A DNA stretch of 64,000 nt from Candidatus Polarisedimenticolaceae bacterium (GTDB taxonomy: Bacteria; Acidobacteriota; Polarisedimenticolia; Polarisedimenticolales; DASRJG01). The notes under the pieces were generated by a model. It made no database searches and was not told the DNA's origin. It was given only the letters and a program-made list of their open reading frames with translations. The translations under genes were made by a program, and so were the position numbers. The stretch covers positions 227,054 to 291,053 of the forward strand of contig DASUCV010000018.1 in assembly GCA_036275915.1 (NCBI GenBank), written 5' to 3'. This document shows, piece after piece, positions 26,913 to 33,780 of the stretch (positions are counted from its first letter, which is position 1; each line of letters starts with the position of its first letter).

Positions 26913-28559
26913 CTATCGCGCCGCAAGTGCAGCCTCGAGCTTGGCGTCGTAGCCGTAAATGTCGTCGGTGAAGAGCGCGCGATTCTTGGCGTCGACAATC
27001 GCGGTGGTGTAGAAGAGGACGACCGGGATCGGGCGCGTCAGCTTCGTGGTGGTCATCTTGCCGGCGCTCATCGCCGCCGCGATCCTCTCGCGCGTCCACT
27101 CCGGGCGATCCGAGAGCACGAACGCCGCCAGCGCCGGCGGATCCTCCAAGCGGATGCAGCCATGGCTGAACGCGCGCCGGTTCTCCGCGAAGAGCTGCTG
27201 CGCGGGCGTACCGTGCAGGTAGATGTTCATGGTGTTGGGCAGCACGAACTTCACACCGCCCAGCGCGTTGTCCGGGCCGGGGCGCTGGCGCACGCGCAGG
27301 GCGCCGCTCGCGATGCCGTCGAGCGTCGTCGCGTCGAGCGACGTGATCGGGGCGCCGCCGCGCACGGGCACCGCCTCGAGGTCCTCGCGCTTCCAATAGC
27401 CGGGATCGCGCCGGAGCGCCGGCAAGGTCTCTTTACGCTGGATGGACGGCGGCACGTTCCAGTACGGGCTGAACTCGAGGTAACGCATCTCGCCGATGAA
27501 GACCGGGGTCTCGCGCGTGTGAGCCGCGGCGCCGACGATCACACGCATGGTGAGCGCCGCGGCGTCGTCCTCGCGCCCGTTCTCGAACGCCCACAGGCGG
27601 AAGGAGGGGATGTTCACCGCGATCACGGCTCCCGGCGCGAACCCGGGGAGCCAGCGCAGGCGCTCCATCGAGAGCTCGAGCTGCCGCACGCGTTGCGAGA
27701 AGGGGACGGAGAGCTCGGCGAGTGTGCCGGCCCCGAGGATGCCGTCGGGTTTCAATCCGTGTCGTTCCTGGTAAGCGCGCACGGCCTCGACCAGCGGGCC
27801 GTCGTAGCGACTGTCCGTCGGATTCGGCGCGCTTGCGGGAAGGTCGCCGACGAGTCGCAATCGCTCGGCGATCGGGCCGACGCCGTCGTAGCTGTCACCC
27901 GGAGCGATCTTGCGGACGTTCTTGGGGAGCGCCGGTACCGGCGACAGCGGCTCCGCGGCCATCGTGCGAGCCTGTGCAAGCGCTTCTTTGAGACGCTTGT
28001 AGAGGGGAAACGTCGGCTCGACCGAGACGATGGCAGCGTGTACGTCATGGCTGTCGATCGCCGACTGCACCAGCGCGGGGAGGTCGAGCGGCGTGTGCTC
28101 GGTCTTGAACGCGAAACCCGCCCGCTTCGGGTCCACGCGGCCGAAGTGCAGGTCAGAAAGCAGCCGGAAGAGGGACACCGTGAGAGCAACTTCGGCACGC
28201 GCCCTGCGCTCGATGCCGTCGTCGCCCTTCGCGATCGAATCGAATTCGGCGCGCAACCACGCGACATCGTAGTCCGCCGGATCCAAGCCGTAAGTGGGCG
28301 CCGACGCCAGCTCGTCGAGTGCCTCGTTCCACGGCGCACCGGGCGCGAGCCAGCGCGCAGCGTCTGCGCTCGGGGCAAAGAAGCGCTCGAGGGCAGCGCG
28401 GTTCGAGGAGAAGTCCGGCCTCTTGAGCTGCGACAGACTCCCGCTTGCGACGAGCGCCCGCACGGCGACTGCATCGTCACCGTCAGCCGCCGCGGTCGGC
28501 GCAAGAAGCGGCCATCCCGCAATGAAGACGACCGCGAGAAGCGTTCGTGTCACCCGCAC
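26913..28559 (-). CDS. L,D-transpeptidase, YcbB/LdtD-like
   Basis: A 548-aa product with a signal peptide (residues 1-25). Domains in order: an N-terminal scaffold domain (residues 30-190), a peptidoglycan-binding module (YDGPLVEAVRAYQERHGLKPDG, near 250-285) and a YkuD catalytic domain whose nucleophile Cys is in FSHGCIRLED near residue 465. Such enzymes make 3-3 cross-links or attach proteins to peptidoglycan in the periplasm. The stop lies 12 nt from the tRNA-Pro 3' copy at 26871-26901, so the gene fills one segment of the island. Confidence 0.88.
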   Translation of the reverse strand: MRVTRTLLAVVFIAGWPLLAPTAAADGDDAVAVRALVASGSLSQLKRPDFSSNRAALERFFAPSADAARWLAPGAPWNEALDELASAPTYGLDPADYDVAWLRAEFDSIAKGDDGIERRARAEVALTVSLFRLLSDLHFGRVDPKRAGFAFKTEHTPLDLPALVQSAIDSHDVHAAIVSVEPTFPLYKRLKEALAQARTMAAEPLSPVPALPKNVRKIAPGDSYDGVGPIAERLRLVGDLPASAPNPTDSRYDGPLVEAVRAYQERHGLKPDGILGAGTLAELSVPFSQRVRQLELSMERLRWLPGFAPGAVIAVNIPSFRLWAFENGREDDAAALTMRVIVGAAAHTRETPVFIGEMRYLEFSPYWNVPPSIQRKETLPALRRDPGYWKREDLEAVPVRGGAPITSLDATTLDGIASGALRVRQRPGPDNALGGVKFVLPNTMNIYLHGTPAQQLFAENRRAFSHGCIRLEDPPALAAFVLSDRPEWTRERIAAAMSAGKMTTTKLTRPIPVVLFYTTAIVDAKNRALFTDDIYGYDAKLEAALAAR

Positions 28560-28603
28560 GAGGCAGGATCGTATCAGTCTGTTGTGCGCGCTAGACGGGT
28601 CCG

Positions 28604-28642
28604 TTGGGTGCGGCCGGAGGTTTACGTCCTCTCGCCCCGACG
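28604..28642 (+). repeat. tRNA-Pro 3'-end copy 2 (att-like, degenerate)
   Basis: Matches tRNA-Pro from the anticodon loop (TTGGGTGC) through T-stem GGAGG/CCTCT to the acceptor CGCCCCG; 15 nt at 28627-28641 are exact. The terminal CCA is CGA and part of the variable region is missing. Confidence 0.65.
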
Positions 28643-28698
28643 AGTTCTTCCCTCAACGCCTACGACGGCGCGCTAGCGCTGGGATTCAGCATTTTTGA

Positions 28699-28727
28699 TT
28701 GCGCGTCCGCTCTGTTCCGGGTATGAC
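28699..28727 (+). promoter_or_regulatory. putative promoter of the Cys-rich peptide gene
   Basis: TTGCGC at 28699-28704, 17-nt spacer, TATGAC at 28722-28727, in a locally AT-rich patch 34 nt ahead of the ATG at 28761. Confidence 0.45.
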
Positions 28728-28760
28728 ACCTTCGGAATCATTCCTCGTCGGGGGTGTCCC

Positions 28761-28946
28761 ATGCGAAAGGTCGCGCTGGTCCTGATCGTCGTCTGTGCTG
28801 CTGTCGTCGGAACCACGGCTCTCGCGATGACCGCACAGAAGCCAAAGCTCTGCCCTCCCGGCAACAAGGTGCTCCATTGCTTCGACGGCAGGATCGTCTG
28901 TTGCCCGCCCCATTACGCCTGCGACTGCGGCGGGCCGGTGGGGTAG
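28761..28946 (+). CDS. small secreted cysteine-rich peptide
   Basis: A 61-aa product. A signal peptide (residues 1-22, KVALVLIVVCAAVVGTTALA) is followed by a mature part of about 38 residues with six Cys at 31, 40, 47, 48, 54 and 56 (LCPPG, HCFDG, VCCPPHYACDC). GGGGGTG lies 7 nt ahead of the ATG and a promoter-like element is present. The even number and the spacing suggest three disulfides. Family not recognised. It is the only gene in the third island segment. Confidence 0.55.
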   Translation: MRKVALVLIVVCAAVVGTTALAMTAQKPKLCPPGNKVLHCFDGRIVCCPPHYACDCGGPVG

Positions 28947-28980
28947 TTGCTCGCGCCGCTCGCCGATTGAACTTGGATCG

Positions 28981-29030
28981 CGCTTGGGGTGCACGTGGTC
29001 GGAAGTTCCAGTCCTCTCGCTTCCGACCCA
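28981..29030 (+). repeat. tRNA-Pro 3'-half copy 3 (att-like, degenerate)
   Basis: Aligns with tRNA-Pro(GGG) from the anticodon loop onward: TTGGGGTGCACGTGGTCGGA, then a T-arm GGAAG-TTCCAGT-CCTCT and an acceptor altered to CGCTTCCGACCCA. It keeps more of the tRNA than the other copies but has more substitutions near its 3' end. Confidence 0.65.
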
Positions 29031-29053
29031 ATCGAATCCAGGCTCACTAAGTG

Positions 29054-29079
29054 TTGTGAATCCCCAACGGGATTCGCAA
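29054..29079. terminator. stable hairpin upstream of the Kazal-like gene
   Basis: An 11-bp stem (one G-T wobble) between 29054-29064 and 29069-29079 with loop CAAC. It sits 24 nt after the last tRNA-Pro copy and 88 nt ahead of the next ATG, so it may terminate transcription from the island or structure the leader. No T-tract follows. Confidence 0.4.
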
Positions 29080-29166
29080 GGGCGCTCGATCCCAGACGGC
29101 GTCGCCAAGGGTAAGTCTCTCGCATGAAGCGGGACGGGATTCGAGACCCGCTCGAGGAGAGACACC

Positions 29167-29433
29167 ATGAGACGACGTGCAATGGGATGGACGATGGGAA
29201 TCGTGGCGGCGATCGCGACGGCGGCGATCGTCCTGGGCGGCGTGGAGTATTCCGTCGCGGCGGACGACCTCGAGATCAAGGGCCCGCCGCCGGGAGGCGG
29301 GTGCATCTGCCCGACGAACTGGGATCCGGTCGTGTGCAGGGCCGCCGACGGCTCGCTCCACGCATTCTCGAACGGCTGCGTCGCGGGATGCTACGGCTAC
29401 ACCGAGTGCGCGCGGTTCGTCACCACCCCCTGA
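29167..29433 (+). CDS. secreted Kazal-like small protein
   Basis: An 88-aa product with a signal peptide (to about residue 32). Cys are at 46, 48, 57, 71, 75 and 81. The segment PVVCRAADGSLHAFSNGCVAGC follows the Kazal inhibitor pattern PVCGxDGxTYxNxCxxxC with short insertions and F in place of Y. GGAGAG lies 6 nt ahead of the ATG. Kazal domains typically block serine proteases; activity here is inferred from the pattern only. It lies just outside the last tRNA-Pro copy and has its own strong downstream hairpin. Confidence 0.6.
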   Translation: MRRRAMGWTMGIVAAIATAAIVLGGVEYSVAADDLEIKGPPPGGGCICPTNWDPVVCRAADGSLHAFSNGCVAGCYGYTECARFVTTP

Positions 29434-29454
29434 GGCGCTTGCCGGATGACGACG

Positions 29455-29481
29455 GGAGGGGCGCCTCGTGGGCGCCCCTCC
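29455..29481. terminator. perfect 11-bp terminator hairpin between convergent genes
   Basis: GGAGGGGCGCC at 29455-29465, loop TCGTG, and the exact complement at 29471-29481. It is placed between the Kazal-like gene (stop 29433) and the minus-strand gene ending at 29489, so it can serve both. It lacks a T-tract. Confidence 0.6.
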
Positions 29482-29488
29482 GCGAGCG

Positions 29489-29914
29489 TCACTGGCCTGG
29501 AACGATGACGTCGACGGCGACGATCGGTTCGTCGCCGTCATGGGTGCCGACCGGCCAGTTGCCGCACAACGCGATCGAGTGGGCGCCGACCGAGCGGAGG
29601 AAGCGGACGTGAAGGTGGATCATCGCGGACGAAGGCAGATCGACGTGTGCCGTGTAGAGGCGCGAGGCGCCGTCCACGACGACGTTGACGAAGAGCGCGT
29701 CGTGCGTGGTGGAGCCCGTCGTGTTCAGGATGGTGATGTCGTCGCCCTGCTGGCTCGTCACCGACGCCAACGGCGGGGCGCAGCTAGAGCTCGGGTCCGC
29801 CTCCAGGACTGGGAGCTGACCGGGGCCGCCGCCGCCGATGAGCTGCGCTCGCGCCGCCGAGCACGCGAAGACGACCGCCAACAACGGCACTTGAAGCCTC
29901 CATCGGAACGCCAT
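29489..29914 (-). CDS. hypothetical secreted protein
   Basis: A 141-aa product with a signal peptide (residues 1-24, ending ARA) and a beta-rich mature part (LVNVVVDGASRLYTAHVDLPSS, IVAVDVIVPGQ) plus two Cys that could pair. ATG at 29914 has AGGAG upstream. The family is unknown to me. Its first 131 nt overlap the 3' end of the XRE/TPR gene on the same strand in another frame, an unusually long overlap suggesting coupled expression or a 3' extension of the regulator. Confidence 0.55.
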   Translation of the reverse strand: MAFRWRLQVPLLAVVFACSAARAQLIGGGGPGQLPVLEADPSSSCAPPLASVTSQQGDDITILNTTGSTTHDALFVNVVVDGASRLYTAHVDLPSSAMIHLHVRFLRSVGAHSIALCGNWPVGTHDGDEPIVAVDVIVPGQ

Positions 29915-31166
29915 GACGCTTCTCCTTCTCCGCTCGCGCCTTCTCCGACCGATCGTCGTCGAGGAGCCCCATATAGACGCGATATGCGGGAATGTGGTGT
30001 GGGACGAACGGTGCGATGCGCTCGAGCCGGCGCCGGTGGATTCCAGCCCACGCACGATCGCCCGCGGTGATCGCCAGACGGAGCATCTCGACCCCGGCGG
30101 AGAATGCGATGCGCGGGTGGTCGATGCGTTTGGCGAGCTCGGCCGCGCGTCGCCAACGGTCCAGCGCGCGATCGCGTCGCCCCGCCGCCTCGTCGACCCG
30201 GCCTAGAAAGATCTCGCTGTACGCGAGGCTCAGCGTGAGACCTCGCTTCCGGCTCAGACGGTTGGCCGCGAGGGCGAGCCGGCGCGTGCGCGCGAGTTGC
30301 CCGAGGCCGAGGGCGCATTCGGCGAGCGAGACGAGGATGTAGGTCTCGAACGACGGGCTGGGCACGAGACGGCTGTCCTGCTGCGCAGCCTCGCGGTCGG
30401 CGGCGCGCGCCTTCAAGAAGAAGTCGGACGCTGCGGTCCACTGCGACTCGTCCAGCGCAACGCTCCCTCGCGCGGCGTAGGCGTGGGCGAGGATCCTCCG
30501 GTCTCCGTGCGCACGGGCTTGGCTGATCGCAGCGTCCGCATGGGCTTCGGCGTTGCGCATGTCTCCGAGAGAGCGGCAACACTGCGAGAGTCTCTCTTGG
30601 AGGAGGGCGCGAAGCGGCGGCTCGAGCACCGTAGTTGCATCGATCGCACGCAGCTCGTGGAGCGCCAGCGCGTTCTTTCCGAGCGAGCGAATGGCCGTCA
30701 CGAGGTTGATCCAGGCGTGGGGTCGCCTCTCGGCGGGGGCGAGAGGCAGGGCATCACGGAAAAAAGCGTAGGCGTCCCACTTCCGCTTCGTGCGGACCGC
30801 CGCCGCCGTGCCCGCCTCGTGCAGCGGCTGATACTCCAGGCCGGTCGTGTCGGGGCCGCCGAGGCGGTCGATCTCGCGATCGAGCTCGAGCCGCTCGAGC
30901 ATCGCGTCGCCGGAGATCCCGTAGATCCGGCACAGCGGGCCTAGCCGGAAGATCGAGGGGGTCTGCTGGCCCCGCTCGAGCCTCGACAGCGTCCCCTTGT
31001 CGATCGGCTCGGGGGAGCTGCGGGTCAACGCGCACACACCGGCCAGCGACAAGTCCCGCCTCTCGCGGAGCTCGCGGAAATATCTCCCCAAGGCGACCGA
31101 AGACGATTCGGCCACGGCTCCTCGCCACCGAATTTCGGGGCTATTCCTGGAGGATATACCCCACAC
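29784..31166 (-). CDS. XRE-family HTH regulator with TPR repeats
   Basis: A 460-aa product. An N-terminal XRE helix-turn-helix (LGRYFRELRERRDLSLAGVCA, KGTLSRLERGQQTPS; about residues 26-85) is followed by about seven TPR-like helical pairs and a basic, low-complexity C-terminus. The layout resembles peptide-sensing regulators of the Rgg/PlcR type, which bind a ligand in the TPR part; that is inference. GTG at 31166 has GGGAGG 5 nt ahead. It overlaps the following secreted-protein gene by 131 nt, so that protein is a plausible target. Confidence 0.65.
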   Translation of the reverse strand: MWGISSRNSPEIRWRGAVAESSSVALGRYFRELRERRDLSLAGVCALTRSSPEPIDKGTLSRLERGQQTPSIFRLGPLCRIYGISGDAMLERLELDREIDRLGGPDTTGLEYQPLHEAGTAAAVRTKRKWDAYAFFRDALPLAPAERRPHAWINLVTAIRSLGKNALALHELRAIDATTVLEPPLRALLQERLSQCCRSLGDMRNAEAHADAAISQARAHGDRRILAHAYAARGSVALDESQWTAASDFFLKARAADREAAQQDSRLVPSPSFETYILVSLAECALGLGQLARTRRLALAANRLSRKRGLTLSLAYSEIFLGRVDEAAGRRDRALDRWRRAAELAKRIDHPRIAFSAGVEMLRLAITAGDRAWAGIHRRRLERIAPFVPHHIPAYRVYMGLLDDDRSEKARAEKEKRHGVPMEASSAVVGGRLRVLGGASAAHRRRRPRSAPSPGGGPEL

Positions 31167-31230
31167 CCGCGCCTCCCGGAACGGAAACTACGACGATGTT
31201 GCACCCCGCCGGCTCGGCCGCCCCACTGAG

Positions 31231-31250
31231 GGGTTGTGGATTCACAACCC
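31231..31250. terminator. hairpin downstream of the hydrolase gene
   Basis: GGGTTGTG at 31231-31238, loop GATT, and CACAACCC at 31243-31250: a perfect 8-bp stem, 11 nt past the stop of the minus-strand hydrolase. No T-tract. Confidence 0.45.
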
Positions 31251-31261
31251 TGCGTGCCGCC

Positions 31262-32740
31262 TCAACGAGCCCCCGAATCCTCGCGACACGTCCGCTCGAC
31301 CGTCGCGCGGATGACGTCGAAGAACGGGTTCGAGCGCAGGCGCGCCAGGAGATCGAGCGGGACCACGAGCGCGCCGTTCTCGCCTCGCGCCGAGAAGGCG
31401 CCGAGCGGGTAGGGCGCCATCCCATCGGCGGCAGGAGTCAGGCCGTAGACCGGATCGTCGGGCGGGAAGGGGATCGCCACGTGACCGAGCGACACGACGC
31501 CTGCCGGCCACGCGAGCGGGAGATCCGCGACCTCGATCTTGCTCGATCGCGCCGGCCGTGAGTACGTCGCCACATCGGCGGAATCTGCGCTCCGATTGGC
31601 GACGAGCGTGATCCGGAACGGCGCGTCGGTTGCCGCGCGGAGCTTCTCCAAGTACGCGATCGGCGCGGACGCGATGAGTCCTTGCAACTTCTCGGTCCTG
31701 TTGACGTCGAAGACGACGAGCTCGTTCCCGTTATCGGGCAGGAGGGCGAGCAGCCCTTTGACGACGTCGACGCTCTTGACGGTTGCATCCACGAGCGAGT
31801 GGAAGACGGTGACGTGCGGCATCCCACCGAGCTTGCCGGCCTCTCCCTCGCGGGCGAAGGCGCGGCTCAGCTCGCGCGTGACGCGATAGATCTGCTTGCC
31901 CGCGTTCACGGGGAACGAGTTGTACTTGTAGGGATCGTATTCGGGCAGGACGTCGAGCCACGCCGACGATTCGAAGTAGGGGATCGACGAGAGCCCCGCG
32001 AGGACGTTCGTCATGAAGGCGAGGTCGTCGATCCCGATCGCGGGGGACATCAAGTAGAGCCGCGACGGCCGCGGGAGCGAAGGGTCGTCGAGCGAGCGCA
32101 GCGCGTAGAGCGTCACGAGCGCCGCGCCGGTGGAGTGGCCTCCGGCGAGGAACGGCTTCCCCGGGCCGGCGCGCGACTGGGTATAGCGGGCCGCGAGATC
32201 CACCGCGGCGTACCAGTCTTGCCACGAGATGTCCTTGAGCATCGACGGGGTCGTCCCGTGGCCGGGAAGTCTCAGCGCCACGACGTCGTAACCCTGCTCG
32301 TAGAACGTGTCGGCGATGGCGCGCATGCTGTACGGCGAGTCGGAGAGGCCGTGCACGAGGAGCACCGCGCCCACGGGGTGGTCCTGCTTGAGCTCGAACG
32401 AGCGGTTGTAGCGCGTGTCCCAGGCGCGCTGCGCCGCCGGACTCCCGGCGTGGTAACGGCCGAGCACGAACGGATCGGCGGCGGACGGGTCGTCCAGCAG
32501 GCGCTTGTGGAGCTCCGCGAAGAGGCGGTCCTCGAGGCGCAGGTAGTCCTCGAACGACTTCACGTCCGCTCGGCCCGCGTGGAATTCCTCCTCGAGGTCG
32601 AGCCGGTGCCATGGCGCTAGCGGAGGGTGTTTGGAGCGCGAGAGAAACGCGAATCCTAGGACGACGACCGCGAGCGCGAGGCCGGAGAGCAGGGTGAGGG
32701 CGGCGGCTGTCTTGAGGATCGGGCGAGCGATGCGAAACAT
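31262..32740 (-). CDS. membrane-anchored alpha/beta-hydrolase
   Basis: A 492-aa product with an N-terminal transmembrane anchor (residues 10-33). The hydrolase fold has HG at 130-131 (oxyanion region), the nucleophile Ser203 in GGHSTGA and LRLPGHGTTP. The catalytic Asp/His are not assignable with certainty, though HVTVFHSLVDATV (about 310) and SLGHVAI (about 423) are candidates. It resembles lysophospholipase/monoacylglycerol-lipase-like enzymes with a long C-terminal extension. A relic of the 3' end of a paralogue lies at 26816-26873. Confidence 0.75.
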   Translation of the reverse strand: MFRIARPILKTAAALTLLSGLALAVVVLGFAFLSRSKHPPLAPWHRLDLEEEFHAGRADVKSFEDYLRLEDRLFAELHKRLLDDPSAADPFVLGRYHAGSPAAQRAWDTRYNRSFELKQDHPVGAVLLVHGLSDSPYSMRAIADTFYEQGYDVVALRLPGHGTTPSMLKDISWQDWYAAVDLAARYTQSRAGPGKPFLAGGHSTGAALVTLYALRSLDDPSLPRPSRLYLMSPAIGIDDLAFMTNVLAGLSSIPYFESSAWLDVLPEYDPYKYNSFPVNAGKQIYRVTRELSRAFAREGEAGKLGGMPHVTVFHSLVDATVKSVDVVKGLLALLPDNGNELVVFDVNRTEKLQGLIASAPIAYLEKLRAATDAPFRITLVANRSADSADVATYSRPARSSKIEVADLPLAWPAGVVSLGHVAIPFPPDDPVYGLTPAADGMAPYPLGAFSARGENGALVVPLDLLARLRSNPFFDVIRATVERTCREDSGAR

Positions 32741-32785
32741 CTTCGGGCGGACATCGTAACCGGACTCGGGCTCCAGGTGATCGGC

Positions 32786-32814
32786 TTGCCGCGGAATCGG
32801 AGCAGGCCTAATCT
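32786..32814 (+). promoter_or_regulatory. putative promoter of the PDZ-protein gene
   Basis: TTGCCG at 32786-32791, a 17-nt spacer and TAATCT at 32809-32814, ending 27 nt before the ATG at 32842. It matches the TTGcxx/TAxxxT pattern seen elsewhere in the window. Confidence 0.45.
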
Positions 32815-32841
32815 GGCCGTCGCGTTCTCGGGAGGCTGGCG

Positions 32842-33513
32842 ATGCGCGTCCTTCTACGCCTGATGGCGTCCCTGGTCCTACTTTTGGCCGTGATCCCGCC
32901 GGCTCGAGCCGTGTCCCCGACCACCGGGTGGCTCGGGCTCCGGTTGGCGGAGCAGACCGGATCGTCAGCCGACGGGTCGGGGGTCCTCGTCCAGGGGATC
33001 GTCGAGGGGAGTCCCGCCGACGAATCGCACTTCAGGGCGAAGGACACCATCCTCGCGGTCGACGGCACGAGCGTCGCCAGCCCCGGGGAGCTCATGGCGC
33101 GCATCCGGGGGCTCGAGCCCGGGAGCTTCGTCACGTTCTCGGTGAGACGGGGAACCGACGACTTCGAGGTCCGGTCGGTCCTGGGGACACGTCCCGAGCA
33201 CGTCCGGCTGGTCCGGGGTTGGCTCGGCGTCGAGGCGATCGAGCTGCCGGCCTCCTTGCGCGAGCACTTCGGCGCTCCTCAGGACGCCGGCATCCTCGTC
33301 TCGGCGGTCGCGGAGCAGAGCCCGGCCTACGATGCCGGAATCCGCGTCGGCGACGTCGTCTACGAGGCCGACGGCCAGCCCGTGGGCTCCCTCCAGGAGC
33401 TCTCCAAGATTGCGAGCGAGGCGGGGATCGACAACGTCATGGACGTCGTCCTCGCTCGCGACGGCGCCCGCATCGTGGTCGGCCCCAAGATCCAGCGCGC
33501 ACCGACCGACTAG
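32842..33513 (+). CDS. secreted protein with two PDZ domains
   Basis: A 223-aa product with a signal peptide (residues 1-23, ARA) and two PDZ domains: residues 28-115 (GWLGLRL, VLVQGIVEGSPADE, DTILAVDG) and 122-215 (GWLGVEAI, ILVSAVAEQSPAYDAGIRVGDVVYEADG). No protease domain is attached, so it probably works as a periplasmic binding or adaptor module, like the PDZ part of DegP/HtrA. Confidence 0.8.
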   Translation: MRVLLRLMASLVLLLAVIPPARAVSPTTGWLGLRLAEQTGSSADGSGVLVQGIVEGSPADESHFRAKDTILAVDGTSVASPGELMARIRGLEPGSFVTFSVRRGTDDFEVRSVLGTRPEHVRLVRGWLGVEAIELPASLREHFGAPQDAGILVSAVAEQSPAYDAGIRVGDVVYEADGQPVGSLQELSKIASEAGIDNVMDVVLARDGARIVVGPKIQRAPTD

Positions 33514-33559
33514 AGACCCCGCTGAGACCCCGCCCGGGTGGTTCCTGCTCCATTTGCGC

Positions 33560-33588
33560 TTGCGATTACCGTTAAACATCAATATAAC
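33560..33588 (+). promoter_or_regulatory. promoter with predicted leaderless start
   Basis: TTGCGA at 33560-33565, exactly 17 nt, TATAAC at 33583-33588, in a strikingly AT-rich patch. The next GTG, at 33595, lies where transcription should begin, so the mRNA may be leaderless. Confidence 0.6.
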
Positions 33589-33594
33589 GGAAAC

Positions 33595-33780
33595 GTGGCG
33601 ACGCGACGGAAGCCGGGGCGGAAGCCGATGCCGAAAGGCCACGTCCGTTCCTCCCTCCTCGGGGTGCGGCTGACCGAGCGTGAGTACGCCGCGATCCGGA
33701 AGGCGGCGAGACCGCGCGATGCCGCGACGTGGGCGCGGGATCTCTTGCTCGCCGCGGTCGGCTGGAAACACCCACGCTGA
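33595..33780 (+). CDS. small basic protein, ribbon-helix-helix-like
   Basis: A 61-aa product. A basic N-terminus (RRKPGRKPMPKGH) is followed by SLLGVRLTEREYAAIRKAARPRDAATWARDLLLAAV, which follows the strand-helix-helix pattern of Arc/MetJ/MobC-like RHH proteins. GTG at 33595 coincides with the predicted +1 of the upstream promoter. The stop overlaps the beta-helix gene ATG (ATGA). It may regulate its own operon; this is inference. Confidence 0.5.
   Translation: MATRRKPGRKPMPKGHVRSSLLGVRLTEREYAAIRKAARPRDAATWARDLLLAAVGWKHPR

Noticed and set aside
26501..26971. Plus-strand reading frame ending with DGSIPLAPTNEV, resembling a protein seen in many annotations
   Set aside because: It is a translation of the tRNA-Pro 3' fragment and its flank. 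Peptides of this type are recurrent artefacts of tRNA genes.
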